Assembly (NCBI RefSeq): GCF_020171315.1
Contig: NZ_JAIUZP010000011.1
Location: 62,001 to 126,000, forward strand
Source of the DNA: Pseudooceanicola nanhaiensis
GTDB taxonomy: Bacteria > Pseudomonadota > Alphaproteobacteria > Rhodobacterales > Rhodobacteraceae
DNA: 64,000 bases
Direction of reading: 5' to 3'
Below, piece after piece: positions 38,669 through 47,472 of the stretch. The notes beneath the pieces were generated by a model. That model made no database searches, had not been told where the DNA came from, and was given only the letters and a program-made list of their open reading frames with translations. Position 1 is the stretch's first letter; each line of letters begins with the position of its first letter. A program made the translations under genes and the position numbers.

Positions 38669-39439
38669 ATGGCGGCAATCGGCATTGCCCTGCTCTTCGT
38701 GGCGGGCACCATCCTCATCGCCTGGAGCGTCTATTTCGCGACGCGGGCGCTGGTGGGCAAGACCTTCGGCAGCGACACGGAGGCCCTCGCCTCCTCGGTG
38801 ATCTTCCGGGTCTCGGCCCTGCACGGGCTGATCCTCGCCCTTGTCTTTGCGCAGGAACTGCTGGACTACAACGAGTTGCAGCGCGTCGTCCTGCAGGAGG
38901 CCACCGCGGTGGCCGACATCTACAATGACGTGCGCCGCTATGGCGGGGAGGAGATGGCCCCAGTACAGACCGCACTGTCGGACTACCTGCGGGTGGTGAG
39001 CGGGCCGGAATGGGCCTCGCTCAGCGAGACGCAGCGCCTCACCGGCGAGGGCTGGCGGATCTGGGACGACATCTATGGCCGCCTGCTGGACCTGCCGCCC
39101 GACACGCCGCGCCATGCGGCCCTGCGCGATCACATGCTGCACAAGGTCCAGACCATGGCCGCCCTGCGTCAGGAACGCGAGGCCACGGCGCTGCATGGGA
39201 TCAGCCCGCTGTTCTGGTTCGCGGCGCTTGCGGGCGTGGTGCTGGTGACGATCCCCTATTTCATCTTTGCCCCCAGTCGGCTGCACCTCGTGCTGCTGAG
39301 CATCTATGGCGGGTTCACCGGATTCGTGATGTACGTGATCTTTGCCTTCTCCGATCCCTTCGGCGGGCCGGGCGCACTGGATCCCGCCCCCTTCACCCGG
39401 CTTCTGGAGACCGAGATCGGACAGCCCGCCCCATCGTGA
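38669..39439 (+). CDS. DUF4239-type membrane protein
   Basis: The 256-residue protein has two N-terminal membrane helices (about residues 3-27 and 42-64), a soluble helical part of about 110 residues, and two C-terminal helices (about 178-200 and 206-228, with HLVLLSIYGGFTGFVMYVIFAF). The layout, and the LHGLILALVFAQEL and SDPFGG segments, match the DUF4239 family of unknown function. It stands alone between a terminator and the prpE promoter region. GAAGGTGACAG precedes the ATG. Confidence 0.8.
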   Translation: MAAIGIALLFVAGTILIAWSVYFATRALVGKTFGSDTEALASSVIFRVSALHGLILALVFAQELLDYNELQRVVLQEATAVADIYNDVRRYGGEEMAPVQTALSDYLRVVSGPEWASLSETQRLTGEGWRIWDDIYGRLLDLPPDTPRHAALRDHMLHKVQTMAALRQEREATALHGISPLFWFAALAGVVLVTIPYFIFAPSRLHLVLLSIYGGFTGFVMYVIFAFSDPFGGPGALDPAPFTRLLETEIGQPAPS

Positions 39440-39638
39440 GGGAGCGCGCGGGGGCCTCAAAGTCGGTAAATTTATTAACCGTGCCTTTTCAGACCTGTAA
39501 ACACCCTGCACAAATCTCGATGTTAGCGCCGAAGGGCGGCAGAAGGGCGCAGTCTGGCCACTTGCGCGGTGCGAAACCCCGCGCCTAACAAGGTGTGATA
39601 GAGTGTTTCGTGTTCACGTGGGATGGAGGAGGACCGCG

Positions 39639-41549
39639 ATGACGACCTACGCTGACGTCTATGACAGCTGGAAGGCCGACCCGGAGAAATTCTGGATGGA
39701 GGCCGCCGAGGGGATCAGCTGGTACCAGAAGCCGAGCAAGGCGCTCTTCGACGAGGGTGCGCCGCTTTACGAGTGGTTCTCGGACGGGATGGTGAATGCC
39801 TGCTACAACGCCGTGGACCGCCACGTCGAAGCCGGCCGCGGCCCGCAGGTTGCCATCATCCACGACAGCCCGGTGACCGGCGTCACCCAGAAGATCACCT
39901 ATTCCGCCCTGCGGAACCGCGTTGCCACGCTGGCCGGCGCCCTTCGTGCCAAGGGCATCGGCAAGGGCGACCGCGTCATCATCTACATGCCCATGGTCCC
40001 CGAAGCGCTGGAGGCGATGCTGGCCTGTGCCCGTCTGGGCGCCGTGCACTCGGTCGTCTTCGGGGGCTTTGCCGCTCATGAGCTGGCGGTGCGGATCGAC
40101 GATGCCAAGCCCAAGTGCATCATTGCCGCCTCCTGCGGGATCGAGCCGGGCCGCGTGGTCCACTACAAGCCCCTGCTGGACGGCGCGCTGGAGCAATCCA
40201 CCCACCAGCCCGATTTCTGCGTGATCTTCCAGCGCGAACAGGAAGTGGCCGAGATCGTGGAAGGCCGCGACTACGGCTGGCACTCGTTCCAGTACGGGGT
40301 GGAGCCCGCCGAGTGCGTGCCCGTCGAGGGCAACCACCCGGCCTATATCCTCTATACCTCCGGCACGACCGGCCAGCCCAAGGGCGTGGTACGCCACACG
40401 GCGGGCCATATCGTGGCGCTGAACTGGACGATGAAGAACATCTACAATGTGGATCAGGGCGACAGCTTCTGGGCCGCATCGGACGTGGGCTGGGTCGTGG
40501 GGCACAGCTACATCTGCTACGGGCCGCTGCTGGCGGGCTGTTCCACCATCGTCTTCGAGGGCAAGCCCATCGGCACGCCCGATGCGGGCACCTTCTGGCG
40601 CATCATCTCGGACTACAAGGTAAAGAGCTTCTTCACCGCCCCCACCGCCTTCCGCGCGGTGAAGCGCGAGGACCCGAAGGGCGAGTTCGTCAAGAAATAC
40701 GACCTCTCCTGCCTCAAGCAGGTCTACCTCGCAGGGGAACGGGCGGACCCGGACACGATCCTCTGGGCGCAGGACCAGCTGGGCGTGCCGGTGATCGACC
40801 ACTGGTGGCAGACCGAGACCGGCTGGGCCATCGCGGCCAACCCCATGGGGATCGAGCCGCTGCCGGTGAAGGTGGGCTCCCCGTCCGTGCCGATGCCGGG
40901 CTACGATGTGCAGGTGCTGGACGAGGCCGGGCATCCGGTCGCCCCCGGTCAACTGGGCGCCATCGCCATCAAGCTGCCGCTGCCGCCGGGCACGCTGCCG
41001 ACGCTCTGGAACGCCGAGGCGCGGTTCAAGAAGAGTTATCTGGAGCATTTCCCGGGCTACTACGAGACCGGGGACGCCGGGATGATCGACGAGGACGGCT
41101 ACCTCTACATCATGGCGCGCACCGATGACGTGATCAACGTGGCGGGCCACCGGCTCTCCACCGGCGCGATGGAGGAGGTTCTGGCCTCCCATCCTGATGT
41201 GGCGGAATGCGCGGTGATCGGCGTGGCGGATACGCTGAAGGGGCAGATGCCGCTCGGCTTCCTGTGTCTGAACGCGGGCTGCAACAAGCCCCACGGCGAC
41301 GTGGTGAAGGAAGTGGTCAAGCTGGTGCGCGATCAGATCGGCCCGGTGGCCGCCTTCAAGCTGGCCGTGGTGGTGGACCGCCTACCCAAGACGCGCTCGG
41401 GCAAGATCCTGCGGGCGACGATGGTCAAGATCGCGGATGGCGCGGAGTTCAAGATCCCCGCCACGATCGACGATCCGGCGATCCTGGATGAAATCCGCGA
41501 GGCACTGCGGACGCTGGGCTATGCCGGGGGCGAACCGGCGCACGCCTGA
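39639..41549 (+). CDS. prpE: Propionyl-CoA synthetase (propionate-CoA ligase)
   Basis: The 636-residue acyl-CoA synthetase activates propionate with ATP and CoA. ANL-family motifs are present: YILYTSGTTGQPKGVVRHT (P-loop), WWQTETGW, YYETGDAGMIDEDGYLY and the acylation lysine in PKTRSGKILRATM. The N-terminal block with YDSWKADPEKFW and the CYNAVDRHVEAGRG segment is closer to PrpE than to acetyl-CoA synthetase. GGAGGAGGACCGCG precedes the ATG, so the longer in-frame reading is rejected. No methylcitrate or methylmalonyl gene is adjacent. It stands alone. Confidence 0.92.
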   Translation: MTTYADVYDSWKADPEKFWMEAAEGISWYQKPSKALFDEGAPLYEWFSDGMVNACYNAVDRHVEAGRGPQVAIIHDSPVTGVTQKITYSALRNRVATLAGALRAKGIGKGDRVIIYMPMVPEALEAMLACARLGAVHSVVFGGFAAHELAVRIDDAKPKCIIAASCGIEPGRVVHYKPLLDGALEQSTHQPDFCVIFQREQEVAEIVEGRDYGWHSFQYGVEPAECVPVEGNHPAYILYTSGTTGQPKGVVRHTAGHIVALNWTMKNIYNVDQGDSFWAASDVGWVVGHSYICYGPLLAGCSTIVFEGKPIGTPDAGTFWRIISDYKVKSFFTAPTAFRAVKREDPKGEFVKKYDLSCLKQVYLAGERADPDTILWAQDQLGVPVIDHWWQTETGWAIAANPMGIEPLPVKVGSPSVPMPGYDVQVLDEAGHPVAPGQLGAIAIKLPLPPGTLPTLWNAEARFKKSYLEHFPGYYETGDAGMIDEDGYLYIMARTDDVINVAGHRLSTGAMEEVLASHPDVAECAVIGVADTLKGQMPLGFLCLNAGCNKPHGDVVKEVVKLVRDQIGPVAAFKLAVVVDRLPKTRSGKILRATMVKIADGAEFKIPATIDDPAILDEIREALRTLGYAGGEPAHA

Positions 41550-41626
41550 GGCGAGGCTTGAGTGGGACCCGGCAGTCGACTGACGGGTCGCGCGAGGAAA
41601 TTGAGGGGCGTCCGGCTGGATCGGGC

Positions 41627-41654
41627 GCCCTGTTTCGTTTGCCCTGTTTCGTTT
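41627..41654. repeat. Tandem duplication of a 14-base unit
   Basis: GCCCTGTTTCGTTT occurs twice head to tail (41627-41640 and 41641-41654), 78 bases after prpE. It looks like a recent slippage event. The T-rich end could help termination after prpE. Confidence 0.8.
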
Positions 41655-41775
41655 TCGGGGGAGCAAGGCTGTTTTGGCGGGGGCAAGGCCGCGAGGCCGC
41701 CTCTCGGCTCGAATTGGTCTCTTCGCGAAAATGCCCTCCCCTGCAGACAGCCTCCCACTATCCGGATTGCGATTA

Positions 41776-41891
41776 GGGCAGCGCCGTCCCGCGGGGAGGC
41801 GCAATAGCGCCGGTCGCCATTGGTGCGCCATTGGTTCGAGCACCAATGGCGACGGGGGGCGGGTCGGCGCTGCCCGGCCTATCGGCCGGGC
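41776..41891. repeat. Nested palindrome array between prpE and csbD
   Basis: Outer arms GGGCAGCGCCG (41776-41786) and CGGCGCTGCCC (41865-41875) are perfect complements. They enclose GGCGC-AATA-GCGCC and the perfect 14-base arms GTCGCCATTGGTGC (41813-41826) and GCACCAATGGCGAC (41840-41853). A second copy of GCCATTGG inside the loop lets an alternative stem form. GCCCGGCC-TATC-GGCCGGGC (41872-41891) follows and overlaps the outer arm. No protein-coding frame is credible in the 510-base gap 41550-42059. Confidence 0.75.
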
Positions 41892-42007
41892 GGGACAGTG
41901 CGAGAGGGCAGTTTTGCCCGATGGAGAGTGGGGGCCTGCGTGAAATCCTCTGGCGCAGCGCTGGAACACAATGACGCGAACTGTGCCGCAACAAAGCCCC
42001 CTCCCCC

Positions 42008-42037
42008 AAAAGGAAAGGGCGGCCCGCTGGCCGCCCT
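42008..42037 (-). terminator. Terminator of csbD (minus strand)
   Basis: AGGGCGGCC-CGCT-GGCCGCCCT is a perfect 9-bp stem with a tetraloop. On the minus strand it is followed by TTCCTTTT, and it lies 22 bases after the csbD stop. Confidence 0.8.
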
Positions 42038-42059
42038 GTTCCCAATCCGTCACCGTCGC

Positions 42060-42257
42060 TCAGTAGCGCCCGGCGAAATCGTCCACCTGGCGTTCCGCCT
42101 CGTCCTTGGCGATGCCATAGCGTTCCTGCAGCTTGCCGACGAGCTGCTCGCGCTTGCCGTTCACCACGTCCATGTCGTCATTCGTCAGCTTGCCCCAGTT
42201 CTCCAGAGCGTTGCCTTTGAGTTGCTTCCAGTTGCCTTCGATACGGTCCCAATTCAT
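42060..42257 (-). CDS. CsbD-family small stress protein
   Basis: The 65-residue protein matches the CsbD family over its whole length: an N-terminal MNWDRIEGNWKQLKGN, a KGNALENWGKLT segment and a C-terminal YGIAKDEAERQVDDF helix. These small helical proteins accumulate in general stress response in many bacteria; their biochemical role is unknown. AGGAGACCCTGTG precedes the ATG. A longer in-frame start upstream is rejected. It is monocistronic with its own terminator. Confidence 0.93.
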   Translation of the reverse strand: MNWDRIEGNWKQLKGNALENWGKLTNDDMDVVNGKREQLVGKLQERYGIAKDEAERQVDDFAGRY

Positions 42258-42352
42258 CACAGGGTCTCCTTCTTCGATTGCTCTGCCAGCCTCTTTGCCG
42301 GCTCGTGTGAACAACCGCGAAGCCCCTGCCCCGGTTCCCGTAAAAGTGGCGT

Positions 42353-42832
42353 TCAGAGCGGACGGCGCCACATCTCGCCGATGAGGTCCACGCCGAAGGA
42401 ATGATGCGGCGCCACCTCCTGCAGCTCGAACCCGCGGGCGCCGTAGATGCGCCGTGCGCCGGTCAGGCAGTCCTGCGTCCAGAGCTCCATTTCGCGGTAG
42501 CCCGCCGCCTTCGCGAAGGCGATGCAGGCCTCCACCAGCGCACTGCCCACGCCTTTGCCGCGGGCAAAGCTCTCCACGTGCAGCAGGCGCAGTTTGGCCA
42601 CGCCCTCGGCCCCGGCCATGCAGAAGACCGCGCCCGCGCGCTGCCCCTCCACCTCGGCGATCCAGCCGCGCTCGCGCGCAGGGTCCAGCGTCTCGGCGAA
42701 ATCCGCGAGGATGCGCAGGACCAGCGCCTCGTATTCGCCGTTCCAGCCATATTCCGCGGCATAGATCGCGGACTGGCGGTCGATGACCCAGCCCATGTCG
42801 CCGGGGGCCAGCTCTCTCAGGGTGACACTCAC
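42353..42832 (-). CDS. GNAT-family N-acetyltransferase
   Basis: The 159-residue protein has a GNAT fold with the acetyl-CoA pyrophosphate loop [19 protein letters not shown] at about residues 90-110 and a [18 protein letters not shown]-terminal strand pair. The substrate is unknown. It starts at GTG that overlaps the nadK stop (GTGA), so it is translationally coupled to NAD kinase. The larger in-frame reading through the nadK gene is a frame shadow and is rejected. Confidence 0.85.
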   Translation of the reverse strand: MSVTLRELAPGDMGWVIDRQSAIYAAEYGWNGEYEALVLRILADFAETLDPARERGWIAEVEGQRAGAVFCMAGAEGVAKLRLLHVESFARGKGVGSALVEACIAFAKAAGYREMELWTQDCLTGARRIYGARGFELQEVAPHHSFGVDLIGEMWRRPL

Positions 42833-43590
42833 AGGAACTGCTCGCTGATCAGGCGCTCCTCCAGCCCGTGACCGGGATCGAAGAGGATGCGGTGGGTGAC
42901 CGTCGGGTCGGAATGGATCTCGACCCGCACCACGTTGCGGACCGAGCGGCTGTCGGCATCGGCCATGACCGGGCGCTTCTCGTGCTCCAGCACCTCGAAG
43001 GTGACATGGGCCCGCTTGGGCAGCAGTGCCCCGCGCCAGCGGCGGGGCCGGAACGGCGCGATCGCCGTCAGGGCCAGCACATCCGAGCCGATCGGCAGGA
43101 TCGGCCCGTGGGCGGAATAATTGTAGGCGGTGGAGCCCGCGGGGGTGGAGAGCAGCGCCCCGTCGCAGACCAGCTCTTCCATCCGCATCTTTCCATCCAC
43201 GTGGATGCGAAGCTTGGCCGCCTGCGGCCCCTGCCGCAGCAGCGAGACCTCGTTGATCGCCAGCGCCCGGTGCTCCTTGCCGTCGGCGCGCGTCGCGGTC
43301 ATGGCGAGCGGGTTCACCAGCGCCTCCTCGGCGCGGCCCAGCCGGTCGATCAGCCCGTCCTCGTGATAGGCGTTCATCAGGAAGCCGACGGTGCCCCGGT
43401 TCATGCCATAGACCGGCGCCCCCAGCGACTGGGTCCGGTGCAGCGTGGCCAGCATGAAACCGTCGCCGCCAAGGGCCACGATCACGTCGGCCTCGGATTC
43501 GGGCACGTCCCCGTAGCGCGCCACCAGCGCAGTACGCGCCGAGCGCGCAAGCGGCCCGCGGCTGGCGGCGAAGGCGATCTTCAGGCTCAT
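42829..43590 (-). CDS. nadK: NAD kinase
   Basis: The 253-residue enzyme phosphorylates NAD to NADP. The family motifs are clear: [16 protein letters not shown] (GGDG), [19 protein letters not shown] and [22 protein letters not shown]. An in-frame ATG 33 bases upstream would add an acidic tail; the start at [11 protein letters not shown] fits alphaproteobacterial NadK better. The gene is divergent from glyA and coupled to the GNAT gene. Confidence 0.95.
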   Translation of the reverse strand: MSLKIAFAASRGPLARSARTALVARYGDVPESEADVIVALGGDGFMLATLHRTQSLGAPVYGMNRGTVGFLMNAYHEDGLIDRLGRAEEALVNPLAMTATRADGKEHRALAINEVSLLRQGPQAAKLRIHVDGKMRMEELVCDGALLSTPAGSTAYNYSAHGPILPIGSDVLALTAIAPFRPRRWRGALLPKRAHVTFEVLEHEKRPVMADADSRSVRNVVRVEIHSDPTVTHRILFDPGHGLEERLISEQFL

Positions 43591-43764
43591 CCCGTCCCAC
43601 TCTTCTTCTGGTCTTTCCGTCATTTAGAAGCACAGGACGCCCCGAATGACCAGTCATGGCCGCTTTGCGGGTGCGCTGTGCCGTTTTCGCCCCTTTCCGT
43701 GGCGACCGCTTTTCTGTAAACCGCGCCCATCTTAACGCCCCGACTGCCATTCGGAGATGCAGAC

Positions 43765-45048
43765 ATGAAAGACGCAGGCTTCTTCACCACCCCGCTCGAA
43801 GAGCGCGATCCCGAGATCTTCGGCGCCATCCGCGACGAGCTGGGTCGCCAGCGGGACGAGATCGAGCTGATCGCCTCGGAAAACATCGTTTCCGCCGCCG
43901 TTCTGGAAGCGCAGGGCTCGGTCCTGACCAACAAATACGCCGAAGGCTACCCGGGCAAGCGCTACTACGGTGGTTGCCAGTACGTCGACGTGGCCGAAAC
44001 CCTGGCCATCGAGCGCGCGAAAGAGCTGTTCAACTGCAAGTTCGCAAACGTGCAGCCGAACTCCGGCAGCCAGATGAACCAGGCTGTCTTCCTCGCGCTG
44101 CTGCAGCCGGGCGACACCTTCATGGGCCTCGACCTGAACTCGGGTGGTCACCTGACCCACGGCTCGCCGGTCAACATGTCGGGCAAGTGGTTCAACGTCG
44201 TCTCCTACGGCGTGCGCCAGCAGGACGAGATGCTCGACATGGACGCGATCCGCGAGAGCGCGCGCGAGCACAAGCCCAAGCTGATCGTCGCCGGCGGCAC
44301 CGCCTACTCCCGGATCTGGGACTGGGCCGAGTTCCGCGCCATCGCCGATGAAGTGGGCGCCTACCTGATGGTCGACATGGCCCACATCGCGGGCCTCGTG
44401 GCCGGCGGCGTGCACCCCTCGCCGATCCCCCACGCCCATGTCGTGACCACCACCACCCACAAGTCGCTGCGCGGCCCCCGTGGCGGCATGATCCTGTGCA
44501 ACGACGCGGACATCGCCAAGAAGATCAACTCGGCCGTGTTCCCCGGCCTGCAGGGCGGCCCGCTGATGCATGTCATCGCCGCCAAGGCCGTGGCCTTCGG
44601 TGAAGCGCTCAAGCCCGAGTTCCAGGACTACGCGGTTCAGGTCGTCGCCAACGCGAAGGCCATGGCAGACCAGCTGATGAAGGGCGGGATCAACGTCGTC
44701 TCCGGCGGCACCGACAACCACCTCTGCCTCGCCGACCTGCGTCCCAAGGGCGTGACCGGCAAGGCCGCAGAGGCCGCCCTGGGCCGTGCGCACATCACCT
44801 GCAACAAGAACGGTGTGCCCTTCGACCCCGAGAAGCCCTTCGTGACCTCCGGCATCCGTCTGGGCGCCCCGGCCGGCACCACCCGCGGCTTCGGCGAGGA
44901 TGAGTTCCGCCAGATCGCGGACTGGATCGTCGAAGTGGTCGATGGCCTTGCGGCCAACGGTGAAGAGGGCAACGACGAGGTCGAGGCCAAGGTCCGCGGC
45001 GAAGTCGCAGCGCTCTGCGCCCGCTTCCCGCTCTACCCCGAAATGTAA
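43765..45048 (+). CDS. glyA: Serine hydroxymethyltransferase
   Basis: The 427-residue PLP enzyme interconverts serine plus tetrahydrofolate and glycine plus methylene-tetrahydrofolate. Visible motifs are LIASENIVS, the [10 protein letters not shown] stretch, [12 protein letters not shown] and the PLP lysine in [19 protein letters not shown]. The codon usage is cleaner than that of its neighbours (few rare codons), as expected for a highly expressed gene. No riboswitch-like leader is evident in the 140-base upstream gap. A GC hairpin follows. Confidence 0.97.
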   Translation: MKDAGFFTTPLEERDPEIFGAIRDELGRQRDEIELIASENIVSAAVLEAQGSVLTNKYAEGYPGKRYYGGCQYVDVAETLAIERAKELFNCKFANVQPNSGSQMNQAVFLALLQPGDTFMGLDLNSGGHLTHGSPVNMSGKWFNVVSYGVRQQDEMLDMDAIRESAREHKPKLIVAGGTAYSRIWDWAEFRAIADEVGAYLMVDMAHIAGLVAGGVHPSPIPHAHVVTTTTHKSLRGPRGGMILCNDADIAKKINSAVFPGLQGGPLMHVIAAKAVAFGEALKPEFQDYAVQVVANAKAMADQLMKGGINVVSGGTDNHLCLADLRPKGVTGKAAEAALGRAHITCNKNGVPFDPEKPFVTSGIRLGAPAGTTRGFGEDEFRQIADWIVEVVDGLAANGEEGNDEVEAKVRGEVAALCARFPLYPEM

Positions 45049-45054
45049 GGTGCA

Positions 45055-45076
45055 GGCGGGGGCTCCGGCCCCCGCC
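45055..45076 (+). terminator. GC hairpin between glyA and the DUF817 gene
   Basis: GGCGGGGGC-TCCG-GCCCCCGCC forms a perfect 9-bp stem with a UNCG-type tetraloop (TCCG). There is no U-run and the next gene begins eight bases later, so it may reduce rather than end read-through. Confidence 0.55.
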
Positions 45077-45083
45077 CCCTGAC

Positions 45084-45989
45084 ATGGCCTCTGACCTGGC
45101 ACGGGATCTTCCCATCGAAGCACGGGCCGAAGCATGGCTTTCGGCCCGCCTGCCCGGATCCCTCGGGGTCTGGGTTCTTTTCGTCGTGAAGCAGCTCTGG
45201 GCTTGTCTCTTCGGCCTGTCGATCCTCGCGGCGATCATCCTCTCCAAGGCGATCTGGCAGGCCGACTGGCCGATCTGGCGCTATGACGCGCTGGTGGTCT
45301 TTGCGGTGGCCATGCAGGGGCTGATGCTGGCGCTCAAGCTCGAGTCCAAGCACGAGGCGCTGGTCATCCTGATCTTCCACATCACCGGCACGGTGATGGA
45401 GCTTTTCAAGACAAGCGCAGGCTCATGGGCCTATCCGGAGGCGGGCTATCTCAAGATCGGAATGGTGCCGCTCTTCACCGGGTTCATGTATGCCTCTGTC
45501 GGCAGCTACATGGCGCGGGCGATCCGGCTCTTCGACATCCGCTTTGCCCCCTACCCGCCGTTCTGGACCACGGTCCTGCTGGCCACCGCGATCTACGTGA
45601 ACTTCTACAGCCACCACTTCCTGCCCGACGCGCGGGTCGTGCTCTTCGCGGGCACGGTGCTGCTCTTCTGGCGCACAAGGGTGCACATGCGGCTGGGGGG
45701 CTCGGGCGAGGTGACGATCCGCCTGCCGCTGGCGGCGCTGGCCACGGCCTTCGGCCTCTGGATCGCCGAGAACATCGGCACCTTCACCGGCACATGGCTC
45801 TACCACGGCCAGAGCCCGTGGGATCGGGTCCGGCTGGGCACGATGGGATCGTGGTACCTGCTGATCTACGTGGCCTTCGTGACGGTGACGCTGGTCTACC
45901 GCGACATGCTGCTGCGCGAACCGCTGGTCAAAGCCAGCCGCGCCAGCGGGCCACGACAAGACAGATCGCCAGGAACAGCAGCAGATTGA
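45084..45989 (+). CDS. DUF817-family integral membrane protein
   Basis: The 301-residue protein is predicted to have about eight membrane helices. The central HITGTVMELFKTSAGSW segment, with a YPEAGYLKIGMVPLFTGFMYASVGSY continuation split across two helices, is characteristic of DUF817 proteins, whose function is unknown. The C-terminal 20 residues are polar, and the gene end overlaps the convergent neighbour by 62 bases. Its ATG lies 35 bases after the glyA stop, so it may be co-transcribed in part. Confidence 0.85.
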   Translation: MASDLARDLPIEARAEAWLSARLPGSLGVWVLFVVKQLWACLFGLSILAAIILSKAIWQADWPIWRYDALVVFAVAMQGLMLALKLESKHEALVILIFHITGTVMELFKTSAGSWAYPEAGYLKIGMVPLFTGFMYASVGSYMARAIRLFDIRFAPYPPFWTTVLLATAIYVNFYSHHFLPDARVVLFAGTVLLFWRTRVHMRLGGSGEVTIRLPLAALATAFGLWIAENIGTFTGTWLYHGQSPWDRVRLGTMGSWYLLIYVAFVTVTLVYRDMLLREPLVKASRASGPRQDRSPGTAAD

Positions 45990-46302
45990 ACGCGACGGAG
46001 CCGAGCACCTCGAGGATCATGCCAATGCGGCGGTCCTTGGGGTCGATCGTCTCCAGTGCACGGGTGAGCCGGCCAAAGGCCTTGTCCACACCCGCCGGGT
46101 CGATCTGCACCGCCAGCTTGGGATTGCCCATCAGACCCTCGGCCGCGACAAGTTCCGCCCCTGCCTTGCGGGCATAGCGCGGCAGGCGGCGCCCCGCCTT
46201 GCGCAGCGCGGGGGACAGCTCCTCCGCCTGCACCGACAATTGCGTGTGAAACAGCTTCAGCACACGCGCCTTGCGGGTGTGAAACGCATTGGTGTCAATC
46301 AC
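45928..46302 (-). CDS. Small helical protein with C-terminal membrane anchor, function unknown
   Basis: From a GTG with AAGGAG seven bases upstream the product is 124 residues. It is basic and helical at the N-terminus (FHTRKARVLKLFHTQLSVQ), with a middle region rich in Ala and Gly, and one C-terminal membrane helix (about residues 99-120, SVAFNLLLFLAICLVVARW). I do not recognise a named family. The final 62 bases overlap the end of the DUF817 gene on the other strand. Confidence 0.7.
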   Translation of the reverse strand: MIDTNAFHTRKARVLKLFHTQLSVQAEELSPALRKAGRRLPRYARKAGAELVAAEGLMGNPKLAVQIDPAGVDKAFGRLTRALETIDPKDRRIGMILEVLGSVAFNLLLFLAICLVVARWRGWL

Positions 46303-46424
46303 TTGTCGCTCCTTCTGCGGGCTCAGGTTAGACCCGCCGCGCAGCCGCCACAAGGCCCCCTGCCGACCCATGCAGGCGCATCGGCCCCTCTGGCGGCGGG
46401 CCGGGCGCTGCGCTATGCAGGGGC

Positions 46425-47183
46425 ATGCTGAACACGATCCTCCACGGTGAGCCCACCGAGAACCCCACCCTCGTCATCGTTCACGGCCTCTTCGGCTCTG
46501 GCCGGAACTGGGGCGTGATCGCCAAGCGCCTGTCGGAAGACCGGCAGGTGATCGCCGTGGACCAGCGCAACCACGGGTATTCGCCGTGGTTCGACGCCCA
46601 TGACTACGAACACATGGCCGCCGACATCGCCGAGGTGATCGAACAGGGCCCGGGCCGCGCCGACGTGCTGGGCCATTCCATGGGCGGCAAGGCCGCCATG
46701 GTGCTGGCCCTGACGCGGCCCGAACTGGTGAACCGGCTGGTGATCGCGGATGTGGCGCCCGTGGCCTACAGCCACGACCAGAACCAGAACATCGACGCCA
46801 TGCGCTCGGTCGACCTGTCGAAGGTCGAGCGGCGCTCGGACGCGATGGCGCAACTGGCCGAGGTGCTGGACGACGCCACCCTGCCCTCGTTCTTCACGCA
46901 GTCGCTCGACGTGCCCGAGAAACGCTGGCGGTTGAACCTCGACGTGCTGGAACGCGAGATGCCCAAGATCATCGGCTTCCCCGAGGTGGGCAGCCCCTTC
47001 GGCGGGCCGACGCTCTTCCTGTCAGGGGCCAACAGCTCCTACGTGAAGCCCGAGTACCGGGACCGGATCAAGGCGCTCTTCCCCAAGGCGCGCTTCGCCA
47101 AGATCCCCGGCGCGGGCCATTGGCTCCACGCCGAGAAACCGCGCGAGTTCGAGCAGACCGTGGGCGCCTTCCTGCGGGCCTGA
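46425..47183 (+). CDS. Alpha/beta-fold hydrolase (YbfF-like esterase)
   Basis: The 252-residue protein shows the oxyanion segment VIVHGLFGSGRNWGVIA, the DQRNHGYSPW turn, the nucleophile elbow GHSMGGKAAM (serine about residue 87) and the histidine in GAGHWLHAEKP. The order and length match YbfF-type acyl-CoA thioesterase/esterases of the cytoplasm. The natural substrate is unknown. It is monocistronic; the next gene faces it from the other strand three bases away. Confidence 0.9.
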   Translation: MLNTILHGEPTENPTLVIVHGLFGSGRNWGVIAKRLSEDRQVIAVDQRNHGYSPWFDAHDYEHMAADIAEVIEQGPGRADVLGHSMGGKAAMVLALTRPELVNRLVIADVAPVAYSHDQNQNIDAMRSVDLSKVERRSDAMAQLAEVLDDATLPSFFTQSLDVPEKRWRLNLDVLEREMPKIIGFPEVGSPFGGPTLFLSGANSSYVKPEYRDRIKALFPKARFAKIPGAGHWLHAEKPREFEQTVGAFLRA

Positions 47184-47186
47184 GCC

Positions 47187-47366
47187 CTACTCCACCATCT
47201 TCTTCGCGACGAACCACGACACCGGCAGTGCCAGCACGAAGCCGGTCGCGGCGGCGGCGAGGATCGGCACCAGCGTGTCATAGCCCGCCACGAGGACGGC
47301 AATCACCGCCGTCCCGGCCAGCGTGGTCGAGATGAGAGAGAAGAGGATCGAGGCAAGGCGCATCAT
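47187..47366 (-). CDS. Small two-helix membrane protein (59 residues)
   Basis: This short frame has an ATG-ATG start with GGAG nine bases upstream. The product starts MMRLASILFSLISTT and has two hydrophobic helices (about residues 5-27 and 33-53), with a short polar turn and a lysine-rich end, FVAKKMVE. I recall very similar 57-60 residue proteins throughout Rhodobacterales, sometimes mislabelled as CTP synthetase; it has no relation to that enzyme. Function is unknown. It converges with the hydrolase gene. Confidence 0.8.
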   Translation of the reverse strand: MMRLASILFSLISTTLAGTAVIAVLVAGYDTLVPILAAAATGFVLALPVSWFVAKKMVE

Positions 47367-47436
47367 CGTCAGGGTCTCCTGTCACAGGGTCCCCAGACAC
47401 ATAGCGATTCCAGAATGCGACTTCCTTGATCTGTGT

Positions 47437-47466
47437 CAGCCCGGCGCCGCTGGGGACGCCGGGCTG
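47437..47466 (-). terminator. Hairpin after the amidase gene (minus strand)
   Basis: CAGCCCGGCG and CGCCGGGCTG form a perfect 10-bp stem around a 10-base loop, six bases past the amidase stop. There is no clear U-run. Confidence 0.6.
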
Positions 47467-47472
47467 CATGTT

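Noticed and set aside
41813-41853. tRNA-like T-arm (GGTTCGAGC) suggesting an attachment site or tRNA fragment
   Set aside because: The motif is part of a longer perfect palindrome; no acceptor, D-arm or anticodon structure fits around it.
42353-43750. One 465-codon frame containing the acetyltransferase and reading through nadK in another frame
   Set aside because: The first 300 residues are a shifted reading of nadK. The GNAT protein starts at the GTG overlapping the nadK stop.
43624-43764. Riboswitch upstream of glyA
   Set aside because: The leader has no recognisable glycine, tetrahydrofolate or SAM aptamer elements and no strong conserved stem.
47187-47366. CTP synthetase
   Set aside because: A label I recall on similar small proteins; 59 residues with two membrane helices cannot be that enzyme.
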